From assembly GCA_947260005.1 (NCBI GenBank), contig CAMYOL010000063.1, positions 1 to 52,835 of the forward strand: DNA of 52,835 bases, written 5' to 3'. Positions 44,768 to 52,835 of this stretch are shown here, one piece after another. The translations under genes and the position numbers were made by a program. The number at the start of each line of letters is the position of its first letter. The stretch's first letter is position 1. The DNA is from an uncultured Ectothiorhodospiraceae bacterium (GTDB lineage Bacteria > Pseudomonadota > Gammaproteobacteria > UBA6429 > Thiohalophilaceae). A model generated the notes under the pieces. That model was not told the origin of the DNA and did no database searches. It saw only the letters and a list, made by a program, of their open reading frames with translations.

Positions 44768-45604
44768 ATGACTATGCCTGCTTCTGATGTTTATGTTGTC
44801 CAGTTTGATCCAGTCGCTTTTGAAATCTTTGGTTTTGCGATTCACTGGTATGGTATCACCTATCTGGTGGCATTTATCCTGGGTTGGATGGTCACTCGCT
44901 ATCTGGCGCGTACCCATCGCAATTGGAAGGTAGAACCCTCGCATGTCGACGATTTGCTCTTTTATATGGGGCTGGGTGTTATTTTAGGTGGGCGTATTGG
45001 CTATATGTTGTTTTATGACTTTGGCAACATCATCAACGAGCCAACCCTCGCTGACTCATTACTAAGGTTGATCTCGATTCACAAAGGCGGCATGTCGTTT
45101 CATGGCGGTTTTTTAGGCTGCATGATCGCGATATGGCTCTATAACCGAAAGTATCAACACGGATATTTTGTGGTGGTCGACATGATGGCGATTATTACCC
45201 CGATTGGACTGCTGGCAGGTCGTATTGGTAATTTTATCAATGGCGAATTGTGGGGCAAACCCAGTGATGTGGCCTGGGCCATGCATTTTCCGAAGTCAAA
45301 TCCCGATGTGCCACGTCATCCAACCCCCCTTTATGAAGCAGCATTAGAGGGCGTCTTATTGTTTATCATAATTTGGATATTTGCTCGAAAAGATCGGCCG
45401 ACAATGGCGATTTCGGGCGTATTTGCACTTGGCTATGGCCTGACGCGTTCATTTGTCGAATTTTACCGTCTGCCGGATGAGCACATCGGATATCTGGCAT
45501 TCGACTGGTTAACCATGGGAATGGTACTTTCTGCGCCATTAATTGTGGTGGGAATAATACTATTGTTGTATGCATACAACAATAAAAACATGCAAAAAGC
45601 CTAA
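44768..45604 (+). CDS. lgt: Prolipoprotein diacylglyceryl transferase
   Basis: Lgt adds the diacylglyceryl group to the lipobox cysteine of prelipoproteins in the inner membrane. The 278-residue protein has about seven membrane helices, GGRIGYMLFYD, the essential HGGFLG, the signature GRIGNFINGELWG and HPTPLYEAALEG. It is followed by an intrinsic terminator and then thyA, a common gammaproteobacterial order. Several substrates are visible in this window, such as Blc and the lipoprotein at 10.9 kb. Confidence 0.97.
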   Translation: MTMPASDVYVVQFDPVAFEIFGFAIHWYGITYLVAFILGWMVTRYLARTHRNWKVEPSHVDDLLFYMGLGVILGGRIGYMLFYDFGNIINEPTLADSLLRLISIHKGGMSFHGGFLGCMIAIWLYNRKYQHGYFVVVDMMAIITPIGLLAGRIGNFINGELWGKPSDVAWAMHFPKSNPDVPRHPTPLYEAALEGVLLFIIIWIFARKDRPTMAISGVFALGYGLTRSFVEFYRLPDEHIGYLAFDWLTMGMVLSAPLIVVGIILLLYAYNNKNMQKA

Positions 45605-45710
45605 TAATACTTTGCTTTTAGATTTAGACTCGGTATAGTTACACCCATCTGGAGGCAGTTTTGCTGTTTTCAGGTTTTTGAAGTTTCATTCCCTCCCCCA
45701 TTGGAACAAC

Positions 45711-45742
45711 GCGCTGTTGGTTTACCATCAGCGCATTTTTTT
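45711..45742 (+). terminator. Intrinsic terminator of lgt
   Basis: GCGCTG and CAGCGC form the stem base, with GGT/ACC pairing inside, followed by ATTTTTTT. Confidence 0.8.
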
Positions 45743-45858
45743 GCCTGCTATTTCCTTAAACTACTGATTATATATATAAAAATATTCCCAAGCCAAGATA
45801 TGGAATTTTCATGATAGTATGCTCAACATCTTGGGGTTGGATGAATTGGGAGTGATGA

Positions 45859-46653
45859 ATGAAGCAGTATCTCGAGTTGATGAGGCATGTACGAGATCAC
45901 GGGGTTAAAAAAGAAGATCGAACCGGAACCGGAACACTCAGCGTTTTTGGTCACCAAATGCGTTTCAATTTGCAAGCTGGATTCCCGCTTGTCACCACAA
46001 AAAAGTGTCATTTACGTTCAATTTTGCACGAGTTGCTTTGGTTTTTAAAAGGCGACACAAATATTCAGTATTTAAAAGACAATGGCGTCAGTATTTGGGA
46101 CGAATGGGCCGATGAACAGGGAAACCTTGGTCCGGTTTACGGTTCACAATGGCGTTCCTGGCCAACGGTCGATGGTCAGGCCATCGATCAAATTAGCCAG
46201 GTCGTCGAGCAGATTAAAACCAATCCTGATTCACGACGTTTAATCGTCAGCGCCTGGAATGTCGCCGAGATCGAAAACATGGCGCTGCCACCCTGTCATG
46301 CCTTTTTCCAGTTTTATGTGGCTGAGGGAAAACTGTCCTGCCAGCTTTATCAACGCAGTGCAGATATTTTTCTAGGTGTGCCGTTTAACATCGCCTCCTA
46401 TGCGTTGTTAACCATGATGATCGCACAGGCCACCGGGCTCGAAGCCGGTGATTTTGTGCATACCTTGGGCGATGCACATCTTTACTTAAACCACCTTGAA
46501 CAAACTAACGAACAACTCAGCCGCGAGCCACTGCCGTTACCGACGATGAAGATCAATCCGGCCATTAACAATATATTTGATTTTAGTTTTGATGATTTCC
46601 ATCTGGATAACTACCAGTTCCACCCCCACATCAAGGCGCCAGTGGCCGTTTAA
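45859..46653 (+). CDS. thyA: Thymidylate synthase
   Basis: ThyA methylates dUMP to dTMP using methylenetetrahydrofolate. At 264 residues it matches the E. coli length exactly. It shows [26 protein letters not shown], the catalytic cysteine in [34 protein letters not shown] and [12 protein letters not shown]. It is 20 bp before folA, whose product regenerates the folate cofactor that ThyA oxidises. Confidence 0.98.
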   Translation: MKQYLELMRHVRDHGVKKEDRTGTGTLSVFGHQMRFNLQAGFPLVTTKKCHLRSILHELLWFLKGDTNIQYLKDNGVSIWDEWADEQGNLGPVYGSQWRSWPTVDGQAIDQISQVVEQIKTNPDSRRLIVSAWNVAEIENMALPPCHAFFQFYVAEGKLSCQLYQRSADIFLGVPFNIASYALLTMMIAQATGLEAGDFVHTLGDAHLYLNHLEQTNEQLSREPLPLPTMKINPAINNIFDFSFDDFHLDNYQFHPHIKAPVAV

Positions 46654-46673
46654 ACTGAGCTGACTATATCGTT

Positions 46674-47225
46674 ATGACAAACAAACCACTTATATCATTA
46701 ATCGCTGCGATGACCCCCGAACGAGTGATCGGCATTGAGAACAGTCTGCCGTGGAAGCTCCCGGCTGATATGAAATGGTTTCGTCAACACACCTTAGGCA
46801 AACCTGTGGTGATGGGGCGAAAGACCTATGAATCATTCGGAGCCCGACCATTACCGGAACGACATAATATTGTGGTCACTCGTGATAAAAACTACGATGC
46901 CGGTAATGCAACGGTTGCTCATTCTATCGATGATGCGATAGGCAAGGCCTTAGAGCAGAACCCTGGGCTTGAAGAAATCATGATTATTGGTGGTGCAAGC
47001 TTTTATGAGCAGACCTTACCGATTGCAGATCGCATGTACTTAACGGAAGTACATACCCGTTTAAAAGGCGATGCCTGGTTTCCAGAATATGATCGTGCAC
47101 AGTGGCTGGTGAGTGAAAGCATTTCGTGTGAGGCAGATGAAAAAAATAACTTTTCGATGCTCTTTTCGGTATTGAATCGACAACCTGCTCAGTCGCTTTC
47201 AGGTCAAAACGACTTGAAGCATTAA
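46674..47225 (+). CDS. folA: Dihydrofolate reductase
   Basis: FolA reduces dihydrofolate to tetrahydrofolate with NADPH. The 183-residue protein has ISLIAAMTPERVIGIENSLPW with the Met20-type loop, KWFRQHTLGKPVVMGRKTYES, and IMIIGGASFYEQTLP for the cofactor. The last 20 residues exceed the usual length and are low-complexity polar. It is co-transcribed with thyA. Confidence 0.96.
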   Translation: MTNKPLISLIAAMTPERVIGIENSLPWKLPADMKWFRQHTLGKPVVMGRKTYESFGARPLPERHNIVVTRDKNYDAGNATVAHSIDDAIGKALEQNPGLEEIMIIGGASFYEQTLPIADRMYLTEVHTRLKGDAWFPEYDRAQWLVSESISCEADEKNNFSMLFSVLNRQPAQSLSGQNDLKH

Positions 47226-47325
47226 TGCCAGATTTAGAATTTGACCTGTGGGAACCCACACGCTACGCCAAAAGCTGTACCGGTTCTTTTAGCCATTCGT
47301 TTTATTACAATGTGGGTGCATAATA

Positions 47326-47721
47326 ATGAAAATAAATAAATTCGGAATAAAAGCGATTGTCTTTGTTGAAAATATCGGGCTGATTATCATTGCCGTCGCG
47401 ACGGTCATCGCTGTCGGTGTTGAAATTAAATCGATGATTTCAGTCGGAACAGTCACTTTAGCTGATTTATTGCTGTTATTTATTTATCTTGAAGTTTTGG
47501 CAATGGTTGCTATGTATCTTGATTCTGGAAAGCTACCCGTTCGAATGCCTTTATATATCGCTATTGTGGCACTGGCGCGTTACTTGATTCTAGATATGAA
47601 AAATTTGGATATATGGCATATGCTATCAGTCTCTGGTGCGATCTTAATATTAGCAATCGCCATTCTTGTTCATCGGTATGGACACACTAAATACCCATAT
47701 AAAGAAAAGATTGAAAGCTAA
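47326..47721 (+). CDS. psiE: PsiE-family phosphate-starvation-inducible membrane protein
   Basis: The 131-residue inner-membrane protein has four hydrophobic helices. The conserved PsiE block is visible: LADLLLLFIYLEVLAMVAMY, then LPVRMPLYIAIVALARYLIL. In E. coli psiE is induced by low phosphate through PhoB, but its function is unknown. No PHO box was recognised in the 100 bp upstream. It lies downstream of folA, likely with its own promoter. Confidence 0.85.
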   Translation: MKINKFGIKAIVFVENIGLIIIAVATVIAVGVEIKSMISVGTVTLADLLLLFIYLEVLAMVAMYLDSGKLPVRMPLYIAIVALARYLILDMKNLDIWHMLSVSGAILILAIAILVHRYGHTKYPYKEKIES

Positions 47722-47846
47722 ATAGTGTTGGTATTGAAGTTCGACAAGTTGCGCTTCATAATCTAAATATAGAGATTATAAAAGCATTTATGATGCGTAA
47801 ATTGTAAAAACATACTTAAAAAAAGATAGCTTACTAGTACAAAATT

Positions 47847-48269
47847 ATGAATAAAGCCTGCCCTGTTGTATTAAGACACAAAAATAATCAGCTTGAACTG
47901 CTTGTTTTTAAACACCCTGAATCCGGTATTCAACTGGCAAAAGGTGGTATAAAAAAAGGCGAGCAACTTGAGAACGCTTGTATTCGGGAATTGGAAGAAG
48001 AATCGGGAATTCAGGCAAAGGTGGTAAAAAGGCTGGGGGTCTGGGAATCTAATTTCAAAAATCAGATCTGGGGATTTTGCCTGATGCACTACGAAGATAT
48101 ACTCCCAGATACGTGGGAGTATGCGACAAGTGATGATGGTGGCCACATATTCAGCTTTTTTTGGCAGCCGTTAAACAGTCCACCAAACGATAGCTGGAGG
48201 TCGGCTTCTAAAGACGCATTTTGGTATATTAAGAGTGCTTTAGACAAAAATATGGCTGGAACAAAATGA
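47847..48269 (+). CDS. Nudix hydrolase
   Basis: This 140-residue cytoplasmic enzyme has a full Nudix box, GGIKKGEQLENACIRELEEE followed by SGI, matching GX5EX7REUXEEXGU. It hydrolyses a nucleoside diphosphate linked to another group. The substrate cannot be inferred from sequence. A start motif of the kind VVLRHKNNQLELLVFKHP occurs in small house-cleaning Nudix proteins. No operon partner is evident. Confidence 0.88.
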   Translation: MNKACPVVLRHKNNQLELLVFKHPESGIQLAKGGIKKGEQLENACIRELEEESGIQAKVVKRLGVWESNFKNQIWGFCLMHYEDILPDTWEYATSDDGGHIFSFFWQPLNSPPNDSWRSASKDAFWYIKSALDKNMAGTK

Positions 48270-48336
48270 AGAAGTTCAGCCCCCATTAATCAGGGATTGT
48301 CTAGCTGTGAGGGAATGCTATCACTATCAGACAATA

Positions 48337-48441
48337 ATGATTGAATACTCTAAAGTCATTAACAGCTCGCAACAAGAGGTGTTCACACTTAGTCAAGATT
48401 ATACCCGTCGGTTTGAGTGGGATCCTTTTCCCGAGTCCTGA
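48337..48441 (+). pseudogene. N-terminal fragment of an SRPBCC (polyketide cyclase-like) protein
   Basis: A 34-residue frame reads MIEYSKVINSSQQEVFTLSQ and continues DYTRRFEWDPFPES before a stop. Alternation of V-I-xx-S-xxxVF and DYxxRxEWDPF is what starts START/SRPBCC fold proteins. No other frame downstream continues the domain convincingly. The 335-bp gap between the Nudix gene and blc holds nothing else recognised. Confidence 0.35.
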
Positions 48442-48604
48442 TCCACTCAACCCAACCTCATGTAAAGTATGTCCACCAGACGAATGGAGCTGTGTCGATA
48501 CATAAATTGCATAATAAGTAAATTTAATCATTCACTTTCGTTTGCTAAGCCGGTAAAAAAATGACGGCCTTCTATGTTAGCTTGCATGTTGGAATGGAGA
48601 AATT

Positions 48605-49120
48605 ATGAGACAAATACTAGTCGTACTGGTCTGCTTAAACTTATATGGTTGTCTAGGTATGCCGGAGAAAGTCATACCGGTAAAGGATTTCGAACTCGAC
48701 AGGTATTTGGGGAAGTGGTATGAAATTGCAAGGCTTGATCACTCTTTCGAACGCGGCCTTGAAAAGGTAACGGCTGAATATAGTTTGCGAGAAGATGGTG
48801 GCGTTCATGTAATAAATCGTGGGTTTTCAATTTCAGATAATAAGTGGAGTGAAGCAATCGGAAAAGCTTATTTTGTTAATAGCCCTACAGAAGGATATTT
48901 GAAGGTTTCATTCTTTGGGCCATTTTATGGCTCATATGTCATTTTTGAACTCGATGTCGAGAATTATCAATATGCTTTTGTGTCCGGTCCAGACTTAACC
49001 TATTTATGGTTTTTATCAAGATCACCGGTCGTCTCTAAAGAAATTATGGATGACTTTGTTGAAAAATCAAAAGCTTTGGGTTTTGATACAAATAAATTAA
49101 TTATTGTGAACCATGAATAA
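48605..49120 (+). CDS. blc: Outer membrane lipoprotein Blc (bacterial lipocalin)
   Basis: Blc binds fatty acids or lysophospholipids at the outer membrane. The 171-residue protein has a lipobox (LYGC, Cys at about 16) and the lipocalin signature DRYLGKWYEIARLDHSFERG. Then come strands with YSLREDGGVHVINRGF and GYLKVSFFGPFYGSYVIFEL, and the closing YLWFLSRSP. Length and motifs match E. coli Blc. It is preceded by AATGGAGA before the ATG. Confidence 0.94.
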   Translation: MRQILVVLVCLNLYGCLGMPEKVIPVKDFELDRYLGKWYEIARLDHSFERGLEKVTAEYSLREDGGVHVINRGFSISDNKWSEAIGKAYFVNSPTEGYLKVSFFGPFYGSYVIFELDVENYQYAFVSGPDLTYLWFLSRSPVVSKEIMDDFVEKSKALGFDTNKLIIVNHE

Positions 49121-49333
49121 AATACCGAATAGAAAAGTTGAGAAGAATTTTATAAGTATTGTAACTTATGTCTTCGCTTCGCTCACTGCCACATAAAGAA
49201 CGTCAATTTCAACTATATAGGTAGACTATTAAAATATTTAACAGGGCATGACAAACTATTAAGCTAGATTCTAAATTGGCTTTCGCACGATGTTGCGTAT
49301 GTTGAACTAATTATCATGAGGGATAAGAGTGGT

Positions 49334-50158
49334 ATGAAAATACAAAATCTTCACGCTTATCATAAGCACATCACCGATACTTACGATGAGAGAAGTGGGA
49401 ATCATGAAAATAGTGAGTGGCATCGAACGACCGCATTAAGGCTGATTGAAGATCTACCTCCTCGTATCGGTGATAGCGTTTTGGATATCGCAACAGGTAC
49501 AGGGACGATTGCATTTCATACGGCGTCTCTTGTCGGACCGAGCGGAAATGTGGTTGGCGTCGATCTTTCGAAGGGTATGATTAATGAGGCAAACAAAAAA
49601 TTAGCTGCCTCGGATACTCATAACCTTGAATTTATTTTGGCGGATGCTGAACGCCTCGAGTTTCCAACCAACCGTTTTGACCGAATCTATTGTGCATCTG
49701 CTTTTTTTTGTTTTTTAAATCCGCTAACCACATTGCGCCACTGGTATGATTTACTTAAACCCGGTGGCGGTTTGGGTTTTCATGCCATACCTGAAACCTC
49801 TTATTTTTGGGTATCGGTTGCACGAAGCGTGCTCGAGCACTACGGGCATTTGTATCTTTTGAATAAACCGACTGGCACGATCGAAAAATGTCGCCAGTTG
49901 CTCATGGAAGCAGGTTTTAAGGATATAGAAATCCGCGAAGAAAAATCGGGCTACTATGTTGCGCTCAACGAGGCAAAAAAAACCTGGCTTAAAAAAGAGG
50001 ATTTTGCACCGGGTCAATATCCTCATCCCGTTAGTGATGTGCCTCCCAGGATATTAAGTCAGTGCCAACAGGACTATGAAGCCAGGATTGAAGCATTGAA
50101 CACGGATGTAGGCGTGTGGAATGACATTACGATGTACTATATCTCTGCATTTAAATAA
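49334..50158 (+). CDS. Class I SAM-dependent methyltransferase
   Basis: The protein of about 274 residues has the AdoMet motif I VLDIATGTGTIAFHTA, then VVGVDLSKGMINEA and EFILADAERLEFPTNRFDRIYCASAF (residues 97-122), a UbiE-like Rossmann methyltransferase. The substrate is unknown. UbiE-type sequence similarity is limited to the cofactor domain, so quinone methylation is not supported. I chose the ATG at 49334; one 18 bp upstream is also in frame. It is a lone gene. Confidence 0.85.
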   Translation: MKIQNLHAYHKHITDTYDERSGNHENSEWHRTTALRLIEDLPPRIGDSVLDIATGTGTIAFHTASLVGPSGNVVGVDLSKGMINEANKKLAASDTHNLEFILADAERLEFPTNRFDRIYCASAFFCFLNPLTTLRHWYDLLKPGGGLGFHAIPETSYFWVSVARSVLEHYGHLYLLNKPTGTIEKCRQLLMEAGFKDIEIREEKSGYYVALNEAKKTWLKKEDFAPGQYPHPVSDVPPRILSQCQQDYEARIEALNTDVGVWNDITMYYISAFK

Positions 50159-50256
50159 TGTTGAATAAAACGATCGAGACATACTGAATATTCACGTTCA
50201 AGTTCAAACTCCCTTTTATCTCAGTTAATAGGCGTCAGCTTTGTCGCAGAGGATAT

Positions 50257-50442
50257 TTATAACTTCACGATATTTTTTTCAGCATGAGGCATGATCTGAA
50301 CAACGATTTCTAAATAGATTTGGTTCGGGGTATGGAAACGGTGTTGTTTGACTCTCTGTATGCGCTTGAGATGCGCAAATGTTTTGTAGTGATCATCCCA
50401 CTCTTGTAAATAGGTGGCCCAGTAGGTGATCGATACGGACAT
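50257..50442 (-). CDS. Small basic protein of unknown function
   Basis: This 61-residue frame is rich in Tyr, His, Lys and Gln and begins MSVSITYWATYLQEWDDHYK. No motif or membrane segment is visible, and no Shine-Dalgarno sequence precedes the ATG. Its amino-acid use is coding-like, but it may be spurious. I do not recognise a family. Confidence 0.4.
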   Translation of the reverse strand: MSVSITYWATYLQEWDDHYKTFAHLKRIQRVKQHRFHTPNQIYLEIVVQIMPHAEKNIVKL

Positions 50443-50613
50443 ATTTAAACCAATATAAGCTTATGTTTTAGCCTTTCTTTTTGTGACAAATAGACACAAA
50501 TATACTTAAATTATGACAATTATTTCTTAACCCAAATTAACAAAAACGAGATAAATAGTTAATAAAAACAAATAGGTATACGATTATTCTCTAATTTAGA
50601 TTAATTTAGTGGG

Positions 50614-50648
50614 CTTGCCAAAGTGTGACGAATGCACGGTTTTGCAAG
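50614..50648 (+). promoter_or_regulatory. Leader stem-loop before the Arg-rich small gene
   Basis: CTTGC pairs with GCAAG, AAA with TTT, and GTG with CAC inside, forming an interrupted hairpin 43 bp before the ATG. It could control translation or mRNA stability. No known riboswitch motif is visible. Confidence 0.35.
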
Positions 50649-50691
50649 ACCTTATTTTATATGTTGTCTCAGTCGATTTAGGAGGCACCCC

Positions 50692-50895
50692 ATGTTTAGA
50701 AAACAATTAGATAACTTTGTACGTAATGCCGTTAGTGCATCACGGATACAATTTGAGGACAGAAGATCTGGACAGGAACGTCGCCAATGCACTGATCGCC
50801 GAAGAGAGACTCGCTCAGGCGTTGAGAAGCAAACCGATCGTCGTGGCCCGAACGACCGCCGTAAGGAGAATCGTGAGGCTCACACGCTTAACTAA
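50692..50895 (+). CDS. Arg-rich small protein with RRSGxERR/GPNDRR repeats
   Basis: This 67-residue protein starts with a short helix (MFRKQLDNFVRNAVSASRIQ). The rest is a highly charged tail with FEDRRSGQERRQCTDRRRET and TDRRGPNDRRKENR. Repeated DRRxGxxRR units occur in poorly described bacterial proteins, often next to signalling domains. An excellent ribosome binding site, AGGAGG, lies 7 nt before the ATG, and an AT-rich 249-bp leader region with a stem-loop precedes it. I chose this start over the upstream frame extension at 50632. Function is unknown; RNA or membrane-surface binding is possible from charge alone. Confidence 0.7.
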   Translation: MFRKQLDNFVRNAVSASRIQFEDRRSGQERRQCTDRRRETRSGVEKQTDRRGPNDRRKENREAHTLN

Positions 50896-50923
50896 GCTAT
50901 AAATAAGTATCATTGAACTATAA

Positions 50924-51769
50924 CTATAAAAAGTCTGCGGGGTCTTGCGCCCCCGGACAGGTAATCGCTATGTAGGTAGGAGGGTGTTGATCGATGCGCA
51001 GCGCGGTCAGCTTCCCTCCCCAGACACAACCACTGTCGATGCAATGCACGTTCGGGTTTTTAATCACCCCTTGCGCGCCCAGTGTCGACCAGTGACCGAA
51101 GATGATTTTGAGATCACGACTCTGTCTACCCCCCACTTCAAACCAGGGATAACGCCCTGGTTTCGTTTTTCCTAACCCGCCTTTGTCATCTAATGCCAGT
51201 TTGCCCTTTTCGGTGACATAGCGAACGCGGGTAAAGCTATTGCAAATAAAACGCAGTCGATCCCAGCCCTTGAGGCCATCATCCCAGGCACGGGGTTTGT
51301 CGCCGTACATATTGAACAAAAATTCGGTATAGCTATCACTGCGTAAAACGGATTGTAATTCTTTAGCACATCGCTTGATGAGCTTGAGATCCCACTGTGG
51401 GGGGACACCTGCATGGACCATGCAATAGCCCAGATCTTTATCCCGATGAAATACGGGTTGATGGCGTAGCCAGTGAATTAATTCTTCACCATCGTCGGCC
51501 TTCAGAATGGCCTTGATGTCCTTGCTTTTGTCTTTTTTAACCCCGGCATGAATGGCCAGCAGATGCAGATCGTGATTGCCCAGTACGGTAATGGCCCGAT
51601 CGCCAAGCCCTTTAACAAAGCGTAAAACCTGAAGTGATTGCTTACCTCGGTTAACCAGATCACCTGCAAACCAAAGGGTATCGTCTGTCTCAGAAAAGTG
51701 GATATTCTCCAGCAAGGTCATCAGTTCATCATAACAACCCTGAACATCACCAATGGCGTACACCGACAT
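50924..51769 (-). CDS. apaH: Bis(5'-nucleosyl)-tetraphosphatase (symmetrical)
   Basis: ApaH hydrolyses Ap4A to two ADP and also decaps Np4-capped RNA. The 281-residue protein is a calcineurin-like phosphoesterase: YAIGDVQGCYDEL, FAGDLVNRG, VLGNHDLHLLA, VHAGVPPQW and IFGHWSTLG supply the metal ligands. Length matches E. coli ApaH. The usual partners (ksgA, apaG) are not adjacent here. No terminator was recognised in the 28 bp to the convergent Arg-rich gene. Confidence 0.97.
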   Translation of the reverse strand: MSVYAIGDVQGCYDELMTLLENIHFSETDDTLWFAGDLVNRGKQSLQVLRFVKGLGDRAITVLGNHDLHLLAIHAGVKKDKSKDIKAILKADDGEELIHWLRHQPVFHRDKDLGYCMVHAGVPPQWDLKLIKRCAKELQSVLRSDSYTEFLFNMYGDKPRAWDDGLKGWDRLRFICNSFTRVRYVTEKGKLALDDKGGLGKTKPGRYPWFEVGGRQSRDLKIIFGHWSTLGAQGVIKNPNVHCIDSGCVWGGKLTALRIDQHPPTYIAITCPGAQDPADFL

Positions 51770-51938
51770 AAATTTACCTAAATATTAACCATTTAACGCC
51801 TATTATCTCGTAAACCACTGATAAATGCAGTTAAGGTCACACTAGATTGTTATACATAATTAACAGGGCTTCCCTTCTGAGAGCCCACGTTTAAAATGGC
51901 TGAATAAGAATATAATAGTAATGGGGAGAAAGTATCCA

Positions 51939-52835
51939 ATGGATTGGAAAACCATCAGTAATATGGACGTCTACACCAACGCCGAGCGTGACCGTGCCCA
52001 ACGTGACAACATTGCGCTCAACTCTCCGCCCCTTCAACCATCCGATTTACCACAAGACATCCTCGCGCGTTTACAACCGCATTACTCCAACTGGAGTTTG
52101 CAGAATAACAGTGTGAATGTTCGGGAGCTGCGTAAATCTGATTCGGTAATGCTGTTTGAAAAGCAGGGTAAGGACTGGGTCTCGGTGCAAAGTTTTAGTG
52201 GCAGTGTGGCTTTGGGTGAAACGGCTTATGCCGTGAGTCGCCGTAGTCTGCGTAAAGAACCTCCTGGGGGAGGGAGTGGACGTGGTGGTGATGCGGGGCA
52301 GGCAACGTCATCGGCAGCCAATTCTGAAGAACCACAATTAGTACCCACCGTCATAATTACAACGCCAGGTAATGGCAGCTCAATTAAACTTACCGATAAA
52401 AAACACATCACTACCTCGTTTAAAGAATATACTTTTAAAAAAAGTGATACAGTCAATAGTGTGGTGAAAAACCTGACAGGCCAAGACAACCCCAGCGCGA
52501 TACTCAATTACAATCCCCCGTTTAGCGAAAAACGCCTGCCTCAAGAAGGTGACCCGGTGCGGGTTGCTGTTGGTCAGGCATTGGTGGTGAAGGGTGGGGT
52601 AACCAATACAGGTCGAGTGAATTTATCCTGGAAATCAGAAAAAGGAAGCATTGGGTCACAATCCACCAGCGTACAACAAGGAGGAAAAAATCAATCGGTG
52701 GATTGGGAGATCAAGATCGATAATATTCAGCCCGGTGATTATACCCTGACGGCTATAGCGGGCAGTGCCAGTCATACCAGCCAATTTACGATTGAACCAC
52801 AACACTGGTTACGGCTTCTTTATAATGATGAAAAC
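51939..52835 (+). CDS. Large unknown protein, 3' partial, possible secreted effector or envelope protein
   Basis: The frame from ATG 51939 (ribosome site GGGGAGAA) stays open for 299 codons to the window edge. There is no signal peptide. Residues 1-100 are a polar domain with a strand-rich part (VMLFEKQGKDWVSVQSFSG). A flexible linker follows with GGGSGRGGDAGQ, then a segment resembling a LysM-type repeat (YTFKKSDTVNSVV, then NPSAILNYNP). Beyond about 205 there is a beta-sandwich-like domain with VALVVKGG-type strands and WEIKIDNIQPGDYTLTAIAG. The end WLRLLYNDEN resembles the start of the carrier domain seen in type VI secretion cargo proteins, but this is a weak impression. Confidence 0.6.
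   Translation, partial: MDWKTISNMDVYTNAERDRAQRDNIALNSPPLQPSDLPQDILARLQPHYSNWSLQNNSVNVRELRKSDSVMLFEKQGKDWVSVQSFSGSVALGETAYAVSRRSLRKEPPGGGSGRGGDAGQATSSAANSEEPQLVPTVIITTPGNGSSIKLTDKKHITTSFKEYTFKKSDTVNSVVKNLTGQDNPSAILNYNPPFSEKRLPQEGDPVRVAVGQALVVKGGVTNTGRVNLSWKSEKGSIGSQSTSVQQGGKNQSVDWEIKIDNIQPGDYTLTAIAGSASHTSQFTIEPQHWLRLLYNDEN

Noticed and set aside
48301-48531. 76-codon minus-strand frame between the Nudix gene and blc
   Set aside because: No ribosome site or domain; the opposite strand holds the better SRPBCC-like fragment.
50464-50691. Cyclic-di-GMP or other known riboswitch before the Arg-rich gene
   Set aside because: Only a simple interrupted hairpin is visible; the conserved aptamer cores are absent.

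Overview
The window comes from a gammaproteobacterium of moderate, somewhat AT-leaning composition. Several gene orders are typical of that class: zapB-zapA-6S RNA-ygfA divergent from ygfB-pepP-ubiH-ubiI, rpiA divergent from ilvA, rplM-rpsI, and lgt-thyA-folA. A YeeE/YedE sulfur-compound transporter and two DsrE-like domains hint at sulfur metabolism, but the genus cannot be named from the sequence. No rRNA, tRNA, CRISPR array, IS transposase or prophage was seen. Small palindromic repeats are abundant.

Layout. 0-3.6 kb: a metzincin protease gene broken by a 17-bp duplication in its zinc motif, a secreted helical protein, a YeeE/YedE transporter and coq7. 3.6-7.5 kb: a 2Fe-2S ferredoxin-like protein, a hydrolase and a NodIJ-type ABC exporter, separated by palindromic repeats, then a candidate small RNA. 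7.5-11.7 kb: rplM-rpsI, a porin followed by seven tandem terminator-like hairpins, a 2OG-Fe(II) oxygenase and a lipoprotein. 11.9-15.7 kb: a 1281-residue FAD/Fe-S oxidoreductase. 16.3-19.7 kb: an ECF sigma/anti-sigma pair divergent from a secreted DsrE-family protein and an OprP-type porin. 20-30.4 kb: rpiA, ilvA, a histone H1-like protein, a 1.1-kb gene-free AT-rich stretch, ygfA, 6S RNA, zapA/zapB and the pepP-ubiH-ubiI operon. 30.5-34.5 kb: a CPA1 antiporter and a Fur-boxed iron ABC transporter lacking its ATPase. 34.8-42.4 kb: a tandem glycine riboswitch with terminator, then lipA, gcvT, gcvH, gcvPA, tpx, gcvPB, dgkA and a PfkB kinase. 42.6-52.8 kb: a YyaL-type protein, lgt, thyA, folA, psiE, a Nudix hydrolase, blc, a methyltransferase, apaH, two small unknown genes and a partial gene running off the end.

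The most distinctive system is at 16.3-19.7 kb. The membrane anti-sigma factor carries a C-terminal, predicted periplasmic DsrE-like domain. That domain aligns along its length with the secreted DsrE-family protein encoded by the divergent operon. Both operons have the same ECF-type promoter (GGAATA, 16 nt, CGTCTA), pointing to an autoregulated circuit in which sensor domain and regulated product are paralogues.

The glycine cluster is a coherent operon: the riboswitch controls glycine cleavage proteins T, H, PA and PB together with a lipoyl synthase able to modify GcvH, and a thiol peroxidase sits between the two P subunits. Strand slippage has left marks at many places: the 17-bp duplication in the protease, an 18-T run at the end of dgkA, in-frame tandem repeats in both ubiH and ubiI, and the hairpin array after the porin.
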